DNA from: Flavobacterium sp. IB48
GTDB taxonomy: Bacteria; Bacteroidota; Bacteroidia; Flavobacteriales; Flavobacteriaceae
Assembly: GCF_016405855.1 (NCBI RefSeq)
Contig: NZ_JAEFCA010000008.1
Coordinates: forward strand, 1 to 64,000
Length of the DNA stretch: 64,000 bases
Reading direction: 5' to 3'
Shown here piece by piece: positions 1-7,961 of this stretch. Within the stretch, counting starts at the first letter, position 1. Every line of letters begins with the position of its first letter. The position numbers were made by a program, and so were the translations under genes. Under the pieces are notes generated by a model. That model did no database searches, was not told where the DNA came from, and worked only from the letters and a program-made list of their open reading frames with translations.

Positions 1-115
1 GGCAGACTCCCGCTCCTCCAATCTTTAAGAGAACTTCGTCCCCTTTAGGAACTGGCTTTTCCAAATCATTGACTACCCTTACCTCTTTATGTCCAAAATA
101 ACGTACTGCTTTCAT
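1..115 (-). CDS. Zinc-type alcohol dehydrogenase, N-terminal part (runs off the window)
   Basis: The minus strand from the ATG at 115 encodes 38 residues beginning MKAVRYFGHKEVRVV and ending in GGAGVC at the window edge. This is the opening of medium-chain zinc-dependent alcohol/polyol dehydrogenases (GroES-like fold), in which the final Cys is usually the first catalytic zinc ligand. It would oxidise an alcohol or diol with NAD(P). The rest of the gene lies left of the window. It reads away from the mobile and defence genes, so it may be the chromosomal neighbour of the accessory block; that is inference. Confidence 0.75.
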   Translation of the reverse strand, partial: MKAVRYFGHKEVRVVNDLEKPVPKGDEVLLKIGGAGVC

Positions 116-279
116 AAATTTAAGAATTTATATTATTACTTTATTAAGTAAGCAATTTACAAAAAAAAAAGAATATAAAATATTGATTTGTAGGTTTTTA
201 AAGACGTATAGACGCTCCATTGTTTTCGATGAATCAGTTAGATTTTAAGGCCACTAGATTAAGGAAGTCTTGTTTTAAT

Positions 280-690
280 ATGGATGATGCTTTTCGGAAA
301 TTCCTTAAAAAAGGTGCACTTAGGAAAATGTTTTCTAAAAGTTTCCAATCTAAACTTCTTAGAGCTTATTTTTCTGAGGTTCTATCTTTCAAAAATATCA
401 AGTGTCACGATTTTACCACAAATCTTAGATTGCTAATTGTTATAATAGTTTTTGAGGTAGTAATGTTTCGAACTTAAGCTTTCAAGTAATTCTTTTACAA
501 TGTTTTAAGTTGTCTATTGAATCTGGGTGCACCGATTCTGCACCCAGTATCTAGTTTATCAATTTGAATATTTTATTATGCCAAATATCGTTCTCTAAAA
601 GTTTCGAACCTAAACTTTTTAGCCATCGTTTTTGCTGGATTTGTGGTTTTCAAAAACTCCATGCGCCACGATTCTGCCACAAAATATAAA
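280..690. repeat. Left diverged direct repeats (one partial, one full copy)
   Basis: A full copy spans about 455-690 and matches 15241-15475 in the same orientation by eye over most of its length. A partial third copy lies at about 330-425. Shared blocks include AAGTTTCGAACCTAAAC and two short direct repeats, GCACC-GATTCT-GCACC and GCCAC-GATTCT-GCCAC. Around the first is a perfect 9-bp inverted repeat (CTGGGTGCA at 523-531, TGCACCCAG at 539-547). The minus strand of copies 2 and 3 reads as related peptides (VAESWRMEFLKT, VAEQWHMSIFKT), so the repeat may be a decayed gene end used as an insertion site. No convincing gene is seen in 116-1128. Confidence 0.6.
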
Positions 691-1128
691 GTGCAAATTT
701 TAAAACTTTTTTTGTTAGTTTATTTTGTTGAGTAGGAGGATATCATTCACGCTCATTCTATAATTTAAATTAGTTCTTTTAGTGATAAAATTTGATTTTC
801 TATTTCTTTATTAGATTGAGGCAGCAATCTTATCGGAAAAAGGAGGAGAATGAATAATATTCGAAAGAAAATTCGGTTTATGAAACTTTCACATCAAAAT
901 TTTTCAAATTACTCTAACAAGACTTAAGTAAATAAAAGCAAGATTTACTAAAAAATGAATTATTGTTTTTTAAATCGCTTATAATTTGAGTTTTATGTGA
1001 AAAATAGCGTATTTCTACGTGCCAATTTTTATTAAATCTACTGTCTGTAAATATAAGAAATATTTTACCTTTCAATTTATTTAGATATAGCTAAATTATT
1101 ATTAATAACTCCCTAATAATAAGTATAA

Positions 1129-3636
1129 ATGCATAAAAATATTCTATCGTTCTGGCAGTATCTCGAATCATTACCTGAGGGCCACATTGACCGTCCAACG
1201 CCAAGAGTTTGTAATCTTTTGTTAGAGACATTCGAAAAATGGCATACAAAACCAAAATGGTTTCGTTTTGGAGAAATGGGACATCTTTTTGATTATTATA
1301 AAAAAGATGAACTAAATAAAATAATGGCTTTATCCGTAGCAGAAAGAAAAGGTCTTGCCATAAAAAAAATGTTTGAAATCATATGTGATCCGGAGCATCG
1401 TGAATTGCACGGAACTATGGAGATAAATCCTATCGAATTGCTGATAGGAACGCTGCCACCTTATTCTGTGGGGCAGGGCAAAGAACTTTTACGTTATCTG
1501 ACAGAGGAAGAAACATTATATTGGGAACTGCGCTATTTTAACGAATGGTCCCCTTTTGGCCATATTGTACCAGATCACGAAGCTATTCTTCAAAAAGGGA
1601 TACTGGGAATTATCGAGGATTGTCAGCAAAAGAAATCTGTTGTACCTGACATCTCAAAAAAACAATTTTATACCTCAGTAATAGATTCCTTAAATGGTGT
1701 ATTGTTTTTTGTAAATGCCTACGCAGATTACGCTTCAGACATTGCACGTAGTTTTCATCCAACAGATGAAAGAGCTATTAATTTGATAGAAATATCTACA
1801 AGACTTAGAGAACATCCTGCAAAACCGGCTAAGACTTTTATGGATGCACTGCAATCTATATATATTATACATTGTGCTTTGCATTTTACAGGAGAAATTG
1901 TACCTATTGGTCGTCTGGATCAACTTTTGGATAATTTTTATGAAGCAGATCTTAAAAATGGAACAATAACCCAAGAAAAAGCTCAAGAAGCGTTAGATTG
2001 TTTCTGGATTAAACTGGATGAAAAAGTAGTATTAAACAGAAGGTTTATCGAAGATCGCTTTACCTCTTCTGATGGTGCGCTTTTGGGTGCAGGCGGGCCA
2101 AGTAATTTTGATCAGGGAGCCTTAATAAACCAATGGATGCAACAAGTAACTATAGGCGGAGTTATTGCGAATAATAATTCTGAACCTATGTGCGCTGTAA
2201 ACGATCTTACTTTTATGTGCCTTGAATCAGCACGAAGATTGCCACTTAACAGCCCTACGCTTGATTTGCGTGTCCATGCAAAAAGTGACAGAAAATTGTT
2301 CCAAGCAGCTGCAAAAACAATTCTAAGTGGTGGAGCACATCCTATATTAATGAATGATGATAAAATTATACCAGCACTTCAATATAAAACTGGAGGATAT
2401 GTAGAATTAAAAAGCGCAAGAAATTATGCTTGCGATGGCTGTTATGAAACCTTATTTGCAGGAGAAACTGAATTTAGTTTTGGTTTTGTAGGAGCACTAG
2501 ATATTTTAGAGAAAGCACTCAACAGTGGCGCAGGATTTGGTTCTTCAGGTTCTACGTATTCAAGAGGAAGTAAATCAAGTTATCGGTCAAAGCAATCGGC
2601 TGAAATTACTACATTCAATGAATTTTGGGATGTATTAGAACAGCATATGCTTTTAGGATGCCATAAATTTCTGCATGGTGTTTTGACTGCGTATGGGATC
2701 AAGGAACAGGTCTCACCGTCGCCTTTATTATCAGCAATGATTAATGGATGTATTGAAAAAGGAAGGGATCTTGCCGGGGGTGGTGCACGATATCATTTAT
2801 TCTCACCACTTATGACTGGTATCAGTACGACCACTGACTCTTTATATGTAATTAAAGAATTAGTCTTTAATAAAAAAAACTTTACCCTGGAAGAACTTGT
2901 TTCATGCCTGAGAACGAATTGGGGAAAAACAAACGAAGTTACAGGTTTGGCATTAACACCTGAAAGGATCGCAGTAATTAGAAATCTTTGTATTGCGCAA
3001 CCTAAGTTTGGTCAAGGTAATAAAGAGGTAGATGAGCTAGCCTATTCGCTTATAAATTCTTTTTATAATAATCTTCAAGAAGTTAGAGAAGCAAAAATAC
3101 ATCTACAAGATTGGAAGCGGCTTAAAGATCGTTACCACGAGCTGGGACATGAATTTGAAATTCTTCTTGCGCCTGGTGTAGGAACTTTTGAACAATACAA
3201 CTTTTCAGGTTCTTTTGTGGGAGCTACACCTGACGGTCGTTATGCTTTTAATGCTATAGGATCTGATTTATCGCCGGCTCCTTATCATTCTGATCAGAGT
3301 ATACCTCAAACACCTGTTATAAAATTTATGGATGGACTTGAAAGTTACTGTGACCCCTCAATTAGTTTACTTTCAGATGGAGCACCTCCGGACTTTAATA
3401 TAAAAGAGGATTTTAACATAGATGAGTTAACCAATATTATCGAAGCATTTGCGAAAGGACATGGAGGAAATATGCTCACAATAACAGTAAGTGATCCTGA
3501 AACTATGGCAAATGCGCAACAGAATCCGGACGATTATAACCTTCTAAGAGTTAGAATGGGAGGATGGACAGAATTTTTTATATCCCTATTTCCAGCCTTA
3601 CAGGAACAGCATAAAAGAAGACCTTTATTTAAATAG
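1129..3636 (+). CDS. Glycyl-radical enzyme, pyruvate formate-lyase-like
   Basis: 835 residues, full length for the PFL/diol-dehydratase superfamily. The PFL-like barrel fills about residues 90-650. The active-site loop reads CDGCYE, with C438 as the likely thiyl cysteine and E440 as the conserved acid. The C-terminal glycyl-radical domain has the run GHGGNMLTITV, then an AQ-x-PD-x-Y-x-LLRV segment and VRMGGWT, giving G812 as the radical glycine. The substrate cannot be read: the loop resembles the eliminase/lyase branch more than PFL itself, which has two adjacent cysteines. No radical-SAM activating enzyme lies in the window, so activation must come from elsewhere or not occur. It is the first gene of an operon, 8 bp before the next. 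Confidence 0.85.
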   Translation: MHKNILSFWQYLESLPEGHIDRPTPRVCNLLLETFEKWHTKPKWFRFGEMGHLFDYYKKDELNKIMALSVAERKGLAIKKMFEIICDPEHRELHGTMEINPIELLIGTLPPYSVGQGKELLRYLTEEETLYWELRYFNEWSPFGHIVPDHEAILQKGILGIIEDCQQKKSVVPDISKKQFYTSVIDSLNGVLFFVNAYADYASDIARSFHPTDERAINLIEISTRLREHPAKPAKTFMDALQSIYIIHCALHFTGEIVPIGRLDQLLDNFYEADLKNGTITQEKAQEALDCFWIKLDEKVVLNRRFIEDRFTSSDGALLGAGGPSNFDQGALINQWMQQVTIGGVIANNNSEPMCAVNDLTFMCLESARRLPLNSPTLDLRVHAKSDRKLFQAAAKTILSGGAHPILMNDDKIIPALQYKTGGYVELKSARNYACDGCYETLFAGETEFSFGFVGALDILEKALNSGAGFGSSGSTYSRGSKSSYRSKQSAEITTFNEFWDVLEQHMLLGCHKFLHGVLTAYGIKEQVSPSPLLSAMINGCIEKGRDLAGGGARYHLFSPLMTGISTTTDSLYVIKELVFNKKNFTLEELVSCLRTNWGKTNEVTGLALTPERIAVIRNLCIAQPKFGQGNKEVDELAYSLINSFYNNLQEVREAKIHLQDWKRLKDRYHELGHEFEILLAPGVGTFEQYNFSGSFVGATPDGRYAFNAIGSDLSPAPYHSDQSIPQTPVIKFMDGLESYCDPSISLLSDGAPPDFNIKEDFNIDELTNIIEAFAKGHGGNMLTITVSDPETMANAQQNPDDYNLLRVRMGGWTEFFISLFPALQEQHKRRPLFK

Positions 3637-3644
3637 AAAATATT

Positions 3645-5609
3645 ATGGAAAAACATTTACATATATCCAAACCGTTGCCTATAATAGAGCCTCCTTATCA
3701 AAGTGGCATCTCAGATCCAAGATTTCCGCTACTACCACCTGAAGGTTTGGAGAATGAAGAAGATTATAATTTGTATAAAGGATTGGTAGACAAACAAAAT
3801 TATATTGCTATTCTCAAAGCAAATATAGATGTAGAAAGTAATAAAGAATTAAAAATATTGTTTAAGCTTTTGTCAGATATGGCTTATGAAGAAATGACAA
3901 AAACACCTTCGAAAAGTCATGTTATGGCTCTGGATCTTACAAAAATACCAGAATCATGGAGAGTTACCGTTACAATGGGTTATGGACATTCTTTGTTTAT
4001 AGATCCGAACGGTAACGATCGATTTGGACTGAGTTTTAGAATACCTAAAAACTTAAAACTTATTCCAAAGTTCCCAGGTGATTCTTTTGATGCCAAAACT
4101 GCTATTTGTGATATTTTAATTTTAGTTGCCAGTGATCATCCATATATAAATGTGGCTACAACGCGCTATTTTGCGGAATATGTTAATAAAAAATTCGCAA
4201 AAATTGTGGAAAGTGACTACGTTAAACAAGTATTTATAGTCAAATCTGTAGAGCAGGGTTTCGGTCGCCCCGATGCAAGAGAATTTCTTAGATTCAATGA
4301 TGGCATTGATAATTTAAGAGCTAATATCGATCTTGAAAAATTAGTATATGTAGATGAAAATTGTGGAGAACCTGATTGGTGTATAGGAGGATCTTACATG
4401 GTATATAAGAAAATACGGGAGATGATGCCTGTATGGGAAGCATTTGCAAAAAAAGATCAGGAGAATATTATTGGTCGAGAAAAAGATAGCAGTTTGCCAT
4501 TATCTCGTACCAAGGAAGGAATAAATAATTTAACACCTGTTTATCCTGATCCTAAAGACCCCAAAGACGGACCGCTCAATGCACATATAAGAAAAGTACA
4601 ACCTAGACGTCCGAATTTAGATTTGTTTGGAGTAAATGATTTAGAAAGAAGATTTTTACGCAGACCATATCCTTTTTTTGATGGAGTAGATGAAAAAGGA
4701 AATTCAATTAATGGGCTCCATTTTATTGCTTTCATGAAAAGTATTCAGCGACAATTTGAACATGTGACTAATATGTGGCAAATGAATCCTAATTTTCCCG
4801 TTGCAGGTACTGGTATTGATGCGCTATATGCAAAAGGTATTCTTAATAGTATTGATGGCGGGTATTATTTTTGTCCTCCAAGTCGCAAGGATTCAAATGA
4901 TTTTATTGGATCAGGATTGTTTAAAGAATATATAAAGAAGCCTTATGCAATTCCAAAACACATCTACGGATACGGAATTACTTTTGTAGATATTGATGAA
5001 ACAATTTTTAGGACTTTTGCTTCTATTAATGTAGTGAAAGCTGGAATAGTAGTACACACTTTAAACAACCAGGAATTTAACACCTATCAAATTCAGCAGG
5101 GAGAAACCTTTGATTTTGGTGAATTCAGAAATGCAGAAATATTTCTTAATACATCTGTTCCAATCAATACTGTTATTGAAGAGTTAAAAAAAATACTTAA
5201 AATCATCACAACCAATTCAGAAGGTAGCCGTATTGTATTTTTAACCGCTAGAAGTGATTTTGATGATAAGGAGAAATTTCTTAATACCTTCAGGAAATAT
5301 GGTATTGACATCGACTCATCGAGAATGTATGTCGAACGTTCCGGCAATATAAAAGAGGGTACCGTAGCTCAGAAAAAGGCCCAAGTAGTTTTAAAATATC
5401 TTGCTGGAGGTAATTATCGCAGAGTACGTCTAATCGATGATAATATTGAAAATCTTAAAGAGTTCATGCTTATAAAAGATAGCTTGCCTAATGACCTTAT
5501 TGAGTTAATAAGAATAAATCATAGCTTAGAAGATGATGTAGATCCCATTGAGTTTTATTCTTACCATGTAAATAATATAGGAGAGATGCTATTGTTTCAA
5601 AAAAAATAA
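3645..5609 (+). CDS. DyP-type haem peroxidase fused to a HAD phosphatase-like domain
   Basis: 654 residues in two parts. Residues 1 to about 430 carry DyP-family marks: GYGHSLF, the distal segment EFLRFNDGIDN (family motif GxxDG), EPDWCIGGSYMV, the proximal haem-histidine segment HIRKVQPRR, and RRPYPFFDG followed by GLHFIAFMKSIQRQFE. Residues about 440-654 are a HAD domain: DIDET with D449 and D451, LTARSDFDDKE as the second motif, and LIDDNIENL as the acidic fourth motif, close to phage-type HAD phosphatases. Expected activities are H2O2-dependent oxidation by haem and phosphate-ester hydrolysis. There is no signal peptide, so it should be cytoplasmic. Such a fusion is unusual to my knowledge. 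It is the second gene of the operon. Confidence 0.85.
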   Translation: MEKHLHISKPLPIIEPPYQSGISDPRFPLLPPEGLENEEDYNLYKGLVDKQNYIAILKANIDVESNKELKILFKLLSDMAYEEMTKTPSKSHVMALDLTKIPESWRVTVTMGYGHSLFIDPNGNDRFGLSFRIPKNLKLIPKFPGDSFDAKTAICDILILVASDHPYINVATTRYFAEYVNKKFAKIVESDYVKQVFIVKSVEQGFGRPDAREFLRFNDGIDNLRANIDLEKLVYVDENCGEPDWCIGGSYMVYKKIREMMPVWEAFAKKDQENIIGREKDSSLPLSRTKEGINNLTPVYPDPKDPKDGPLNAHIRKVQPRRPNLDLFGVNDLERRFLRRPYPFFDGVDEKGNSINGLHFIAFMKSIQRQFEHVTNMWQMNPNFPVAGTGIDALYAKGILNSIDGGYYFCPPSRKDSNDFIGSGLFKEYIKKPYAIPKHIYGYGITFVDIDETIFRTFASINVVKAGIVVHTLNNQEFNTYQIQQGETFDFGEFRNAEIFLNTSVPINTVIEELKKILKIITTNSEGSRIVFLTARSDFDDKEKFLNTFRKYGIDIDSSRMYVERSGNIKEGTVAQKKAQVVLKYLAGGNYRRVRLIDDNIENLKEFMLIKDSLPNDLIELIRINHSLEDDVDPIEFYSYHVNNIGEMLLFQKK

Positions 5610-5645
5610 AATAACCTTAATTATAACTAAAAAAAACAAACCTTT

Positions 5646-6071
5646 ATGAAAAAAGTCTACTATTCAATCAGCATATTATTATTAGTACTATTAGTTGAGT
5701 GCAGCAAAGTCTCGGGAGAGAAATTACTTACTACAAAAACAATCGAAATACCAGATAATCTTAAGGAACGTTTTAAAGATGGAACAGAAACTACAATTTC
5801 TGACACACTTGCAATAGGAGACTCTTATGTACAGGTTAAAGTGAAAACTATTGAGAAATCAGGTTTTAAATTTATTACTGAAACACAAATTTATCAGGTG
5901 AAAAGTACTGGATTTGAAATTACAGGGAATTTAGGATATAGAACAAATAAAGAAGGTGATAAACAACTTATATCCGGACAAGTAATTTTTTATAAAGAAA
6001 AATTAGGTAGTAAAGAGTCCAAAATGAGATATTTTACGATTACATCTAATGGGAAAATCGTTAAGACTTAA
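5646..6071 (+). CDS. Small exported protein, possible lipoprotein, function unknown
   Basis: 141 residues. The N-terminus is a signal peptide (MKK start, hydrophobic core of about 12 residues) ending LLVEC. The cysteine could be a lipobox, but Glu at -1 is atypical. The remainder is rich in Thr, Lys and Ile with alternating hydrophobic strands, suggesting a small beta-rich periplasmic or surface domain; I recognise no family. It sits 36 bp after the peroxidase-HAD gene and 46 bp before the PLD-like gene, so it is probably co-transcribed. An exported product between enzymes without signal peptides is odd. Confidence 0.6.
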   Translation: MKKVYYSISILLLVLLVECSKVSGEKLLTTKTIEIPDNLKERFKDGTETTISDTLAIGDSYVQVKVKTIEKSGFKFITETQIYQVKSTGFEITGNLGYRTNKEGDKQLISGQVIFYKEKLGSKESKMRYFTITSNGKIVKT

Positions 6072-6117
6072 CAATCTAAAATGGAAAATTTACTAATAAT
6101 GATTAATAACTACAATT

Positions 6118-7908
6118 ATGCGTGCAAAATCGAATATTACAGACGGATATATAGTTTATGGAGTATCGGGAACAAATACAATATCTTTTGCTATAGACTT
6201 CAGGAACGCAAAGACAAAAGGTCTTTTGGGGTTCTCCGTAGAGCGAATTAATAAAAAAACAGGCGAAAGGAAATTTGTTGACGGATTTAAAGTATTCAAA
6301 GATTCCGTTCCTGCGGTTGGAGTTTCCAATACAACCGTAAGTACTTATAATCAGCCTGTACAGAGTTTTGTATGGGATGATTTTACTTGTTATGATGATA
6401 ACGAATATGAATATCTTTTTTATCCAATAAAAGGAACACCTGAACACCTGGACAGATCTGCTGCTGCCGTTTCTTTAACAATTAAAACAGAAGCTCTTTT
6501 TAGTAAAGGAGAACACGATATTTTCTTTAATCGTGGTGTTGCAAGCAGTCAGGCTTACAGTAGAAAATTTTTCAATCTTCCTCCAAATAAAATAGAAGAT
6601 CCAGTCATGAAAAAGGCAGCTATGGAATGGCTTAGTCGTAAACTAGACGATGCTTTGATAAAATTTATTGGTCAGGCAAAAAGTGGTGATACCTTGTTGG
6701 GATGTTTTTATGAATTTCATTATGCACCTGTTTTAAATGCATTCAAAAAAGCAATAGACACTGGTGTGAATGTAAAACTTATAATAGACGCTAAAGAAAA
6801 TGGAAAAGCAGATGCTGAAGGTGATTATACTGAGAGTTTTCCACGACAGGCAAATTTAGAAGCGCTAAGGTCTTCCGGTATTTCAGTATTGCCTGAAGAT
6901 GGAATTGTAATTCAGCGGGAAGCGAATCCGAATAACATCCAACATAATAAATTTATAGTGTTTGTTGATAAAAGTAAAATATCATCACAGGTTTGGACCG
7001 GTTCAACAAACATATCTGAAGGAGGTATTCATGGCCAGACCAACGTGGGACATTGGATTCGTAATAAAAAGACAGCAAAAAAGTTTGAACAGTACTGGAA
7101 CCTGTTAAGTACTGATCCCGGTCAAAAAAGGGGCGAAGAGGACAAATCTAAAAATCCAGCATACAAAAAAGAAGTTGAAAAATTACAGACCAATATTGCT
7201 TTCGTTTCCTGGGATGACATTCCTGTGGGAATCACTCCTGTTTTTAGTCCGCGAAATGGAAAAACAATATTAGAGACTTACGTAAAAATGTTATGTGCCG
7301 CAGAAAATATGGCTTGTGTAACATTGGCTTTTGGTATTAATAAATTGTTTAAGGACAATCTTCTAAATCATACCCCAGAGGGACCAATATCTTTTCTATT
7401 GCTCGAAAAAGAAGATGGGCCAGGAGATAAACCGCTTAAAGAACCATTTAAATATATTGGAGCTAAACAAAATGTTTATAAATCCTGGGGAGCATATTTA
7501 CAGGATGAATTATACCAATGGACTCGTGAAACTTCAAACAGAGGGCTTGGACTCAATAAACATGTTGCCTACATTCACTCTAAATTTATGTTGGTAGATC
7601 CATTGAGCAATGATCCAAAAGTGGTGACTGGATCAGCTAATTTTAGTGATGCTTCCACCAATAGCAATGATGAAAATATGATTATTATTAGAGGTAATAA
7701 AAGAGTTGCAGATATTTATTTTACAGAGTTCAATCGTCTCTTTCATCATTTTTATTTTAGAGCTGTTTATAATAATGCTAAAAAAAGAAAACAAGTAGAT
7801 ACAGCAAGTCCGTTTTTGGATCATGATGATCGCTGGCTTGAAAAATATAAACCAGGTCTTTTAAAATTTAAAAGAGTAGAAATGTTTACGAAAATGGAAG
7901 GATTCTAA
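6118..7908 (+). CDS. Phospholipase D-superfamily protein with two HKD motifs
   Basis: 596 residues. An N-terminal beta-rich domain (about 1-150) precedes two PLD repeats. The first has QHNKFIVFVD followed by GSTNIS; its HxK-D spacing is one residue longer than canonical. The second has HSKFMLVD followed by GSANFS, canonical HxKx4D. Two half-sites in one chain normally form one phosphodiesterase active site acting on phospholipid or nucleic acid via a phospho-histidine. The last 50 residues are basic. No signal peptide is seen, so it is probably cytoplasmic and a nuclease or lipase effector is possible. It lies mid-operon, 53 bp before the Septu-like ATPase gene. Confidence 0.8.
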   Translation: MRAKSNITDGYIVYGVSGTNTISFAIDFRNAKTKGLLGFSVERINKKTGERKFVDGFKVFKDSVPAVGVSNTTVSTYNQPVQSFVWDDFTCYDDNEYEYLFYPIKGTPEHLDRSAAAVSLTIKTEALFSKGEHDIFFNRGVASSQAYSRKFFNLPPNKIEDPVMKKAAMEWLSRKLDDALIKFIGQAKSGDTLLGCFYEFHYAPVLNAFKKAIDTGVNVKLIIDAKENGKADAEGDYTESFPRQANLEALRSSGISVLPEDGIVIQREANPNNIQHNKFIVFVDKSKISSQVWTGSTNISEGGIHGQTNVGHWIRNKKTAKKFEQYWNLLSTDPGQKRGEEDKSKNPAYKKEVEKLQTNIAFVSWDDIPVGITPVFSPRNGKTILETYVKMLCAAENMACVTLAFGINKLFKDNLLNHTPEGPISFLLLEKEDGPGDKPLKEPFKYIGAKQNVYKSWGAYLQDELYQWTRETSNRGLGLNKHVAYIHSKFMLVDPLSNDPKVVTGSANFSDASTNSNDENMIIIRGNKRVADIYFTEFNRLFHHFYFRAVYNNAKKRKQVDTASPFLDHDDRWLEKYKPGLLKFKRVEMFTKMEGF

Positions 7909-7961
7909 ATTTAAATGATTGAGAAGAAATCAATCCATGTTTTTTATTAAAATATATAGTA

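Noticed and set aside
220..477. 85-residue plus-strand open frame at the left edge
   Set aside because: It covers the partial boundary repeat, has no family resemblance and no ribosome-binding site, so it is treated as chance.
850..927. 25-codon frame starting MNNIRKKIRFMKL after GGAGGAG
   Set aside because: Too short; it may be the remnant of a small HTH gene, but nothing follows the first helix.
6118..7908. PLD-like protein as the DrmC of DISARM
   Set aside because: None of the other DISARM genes are adjacent, and this protein has an extra N-terminal domain.
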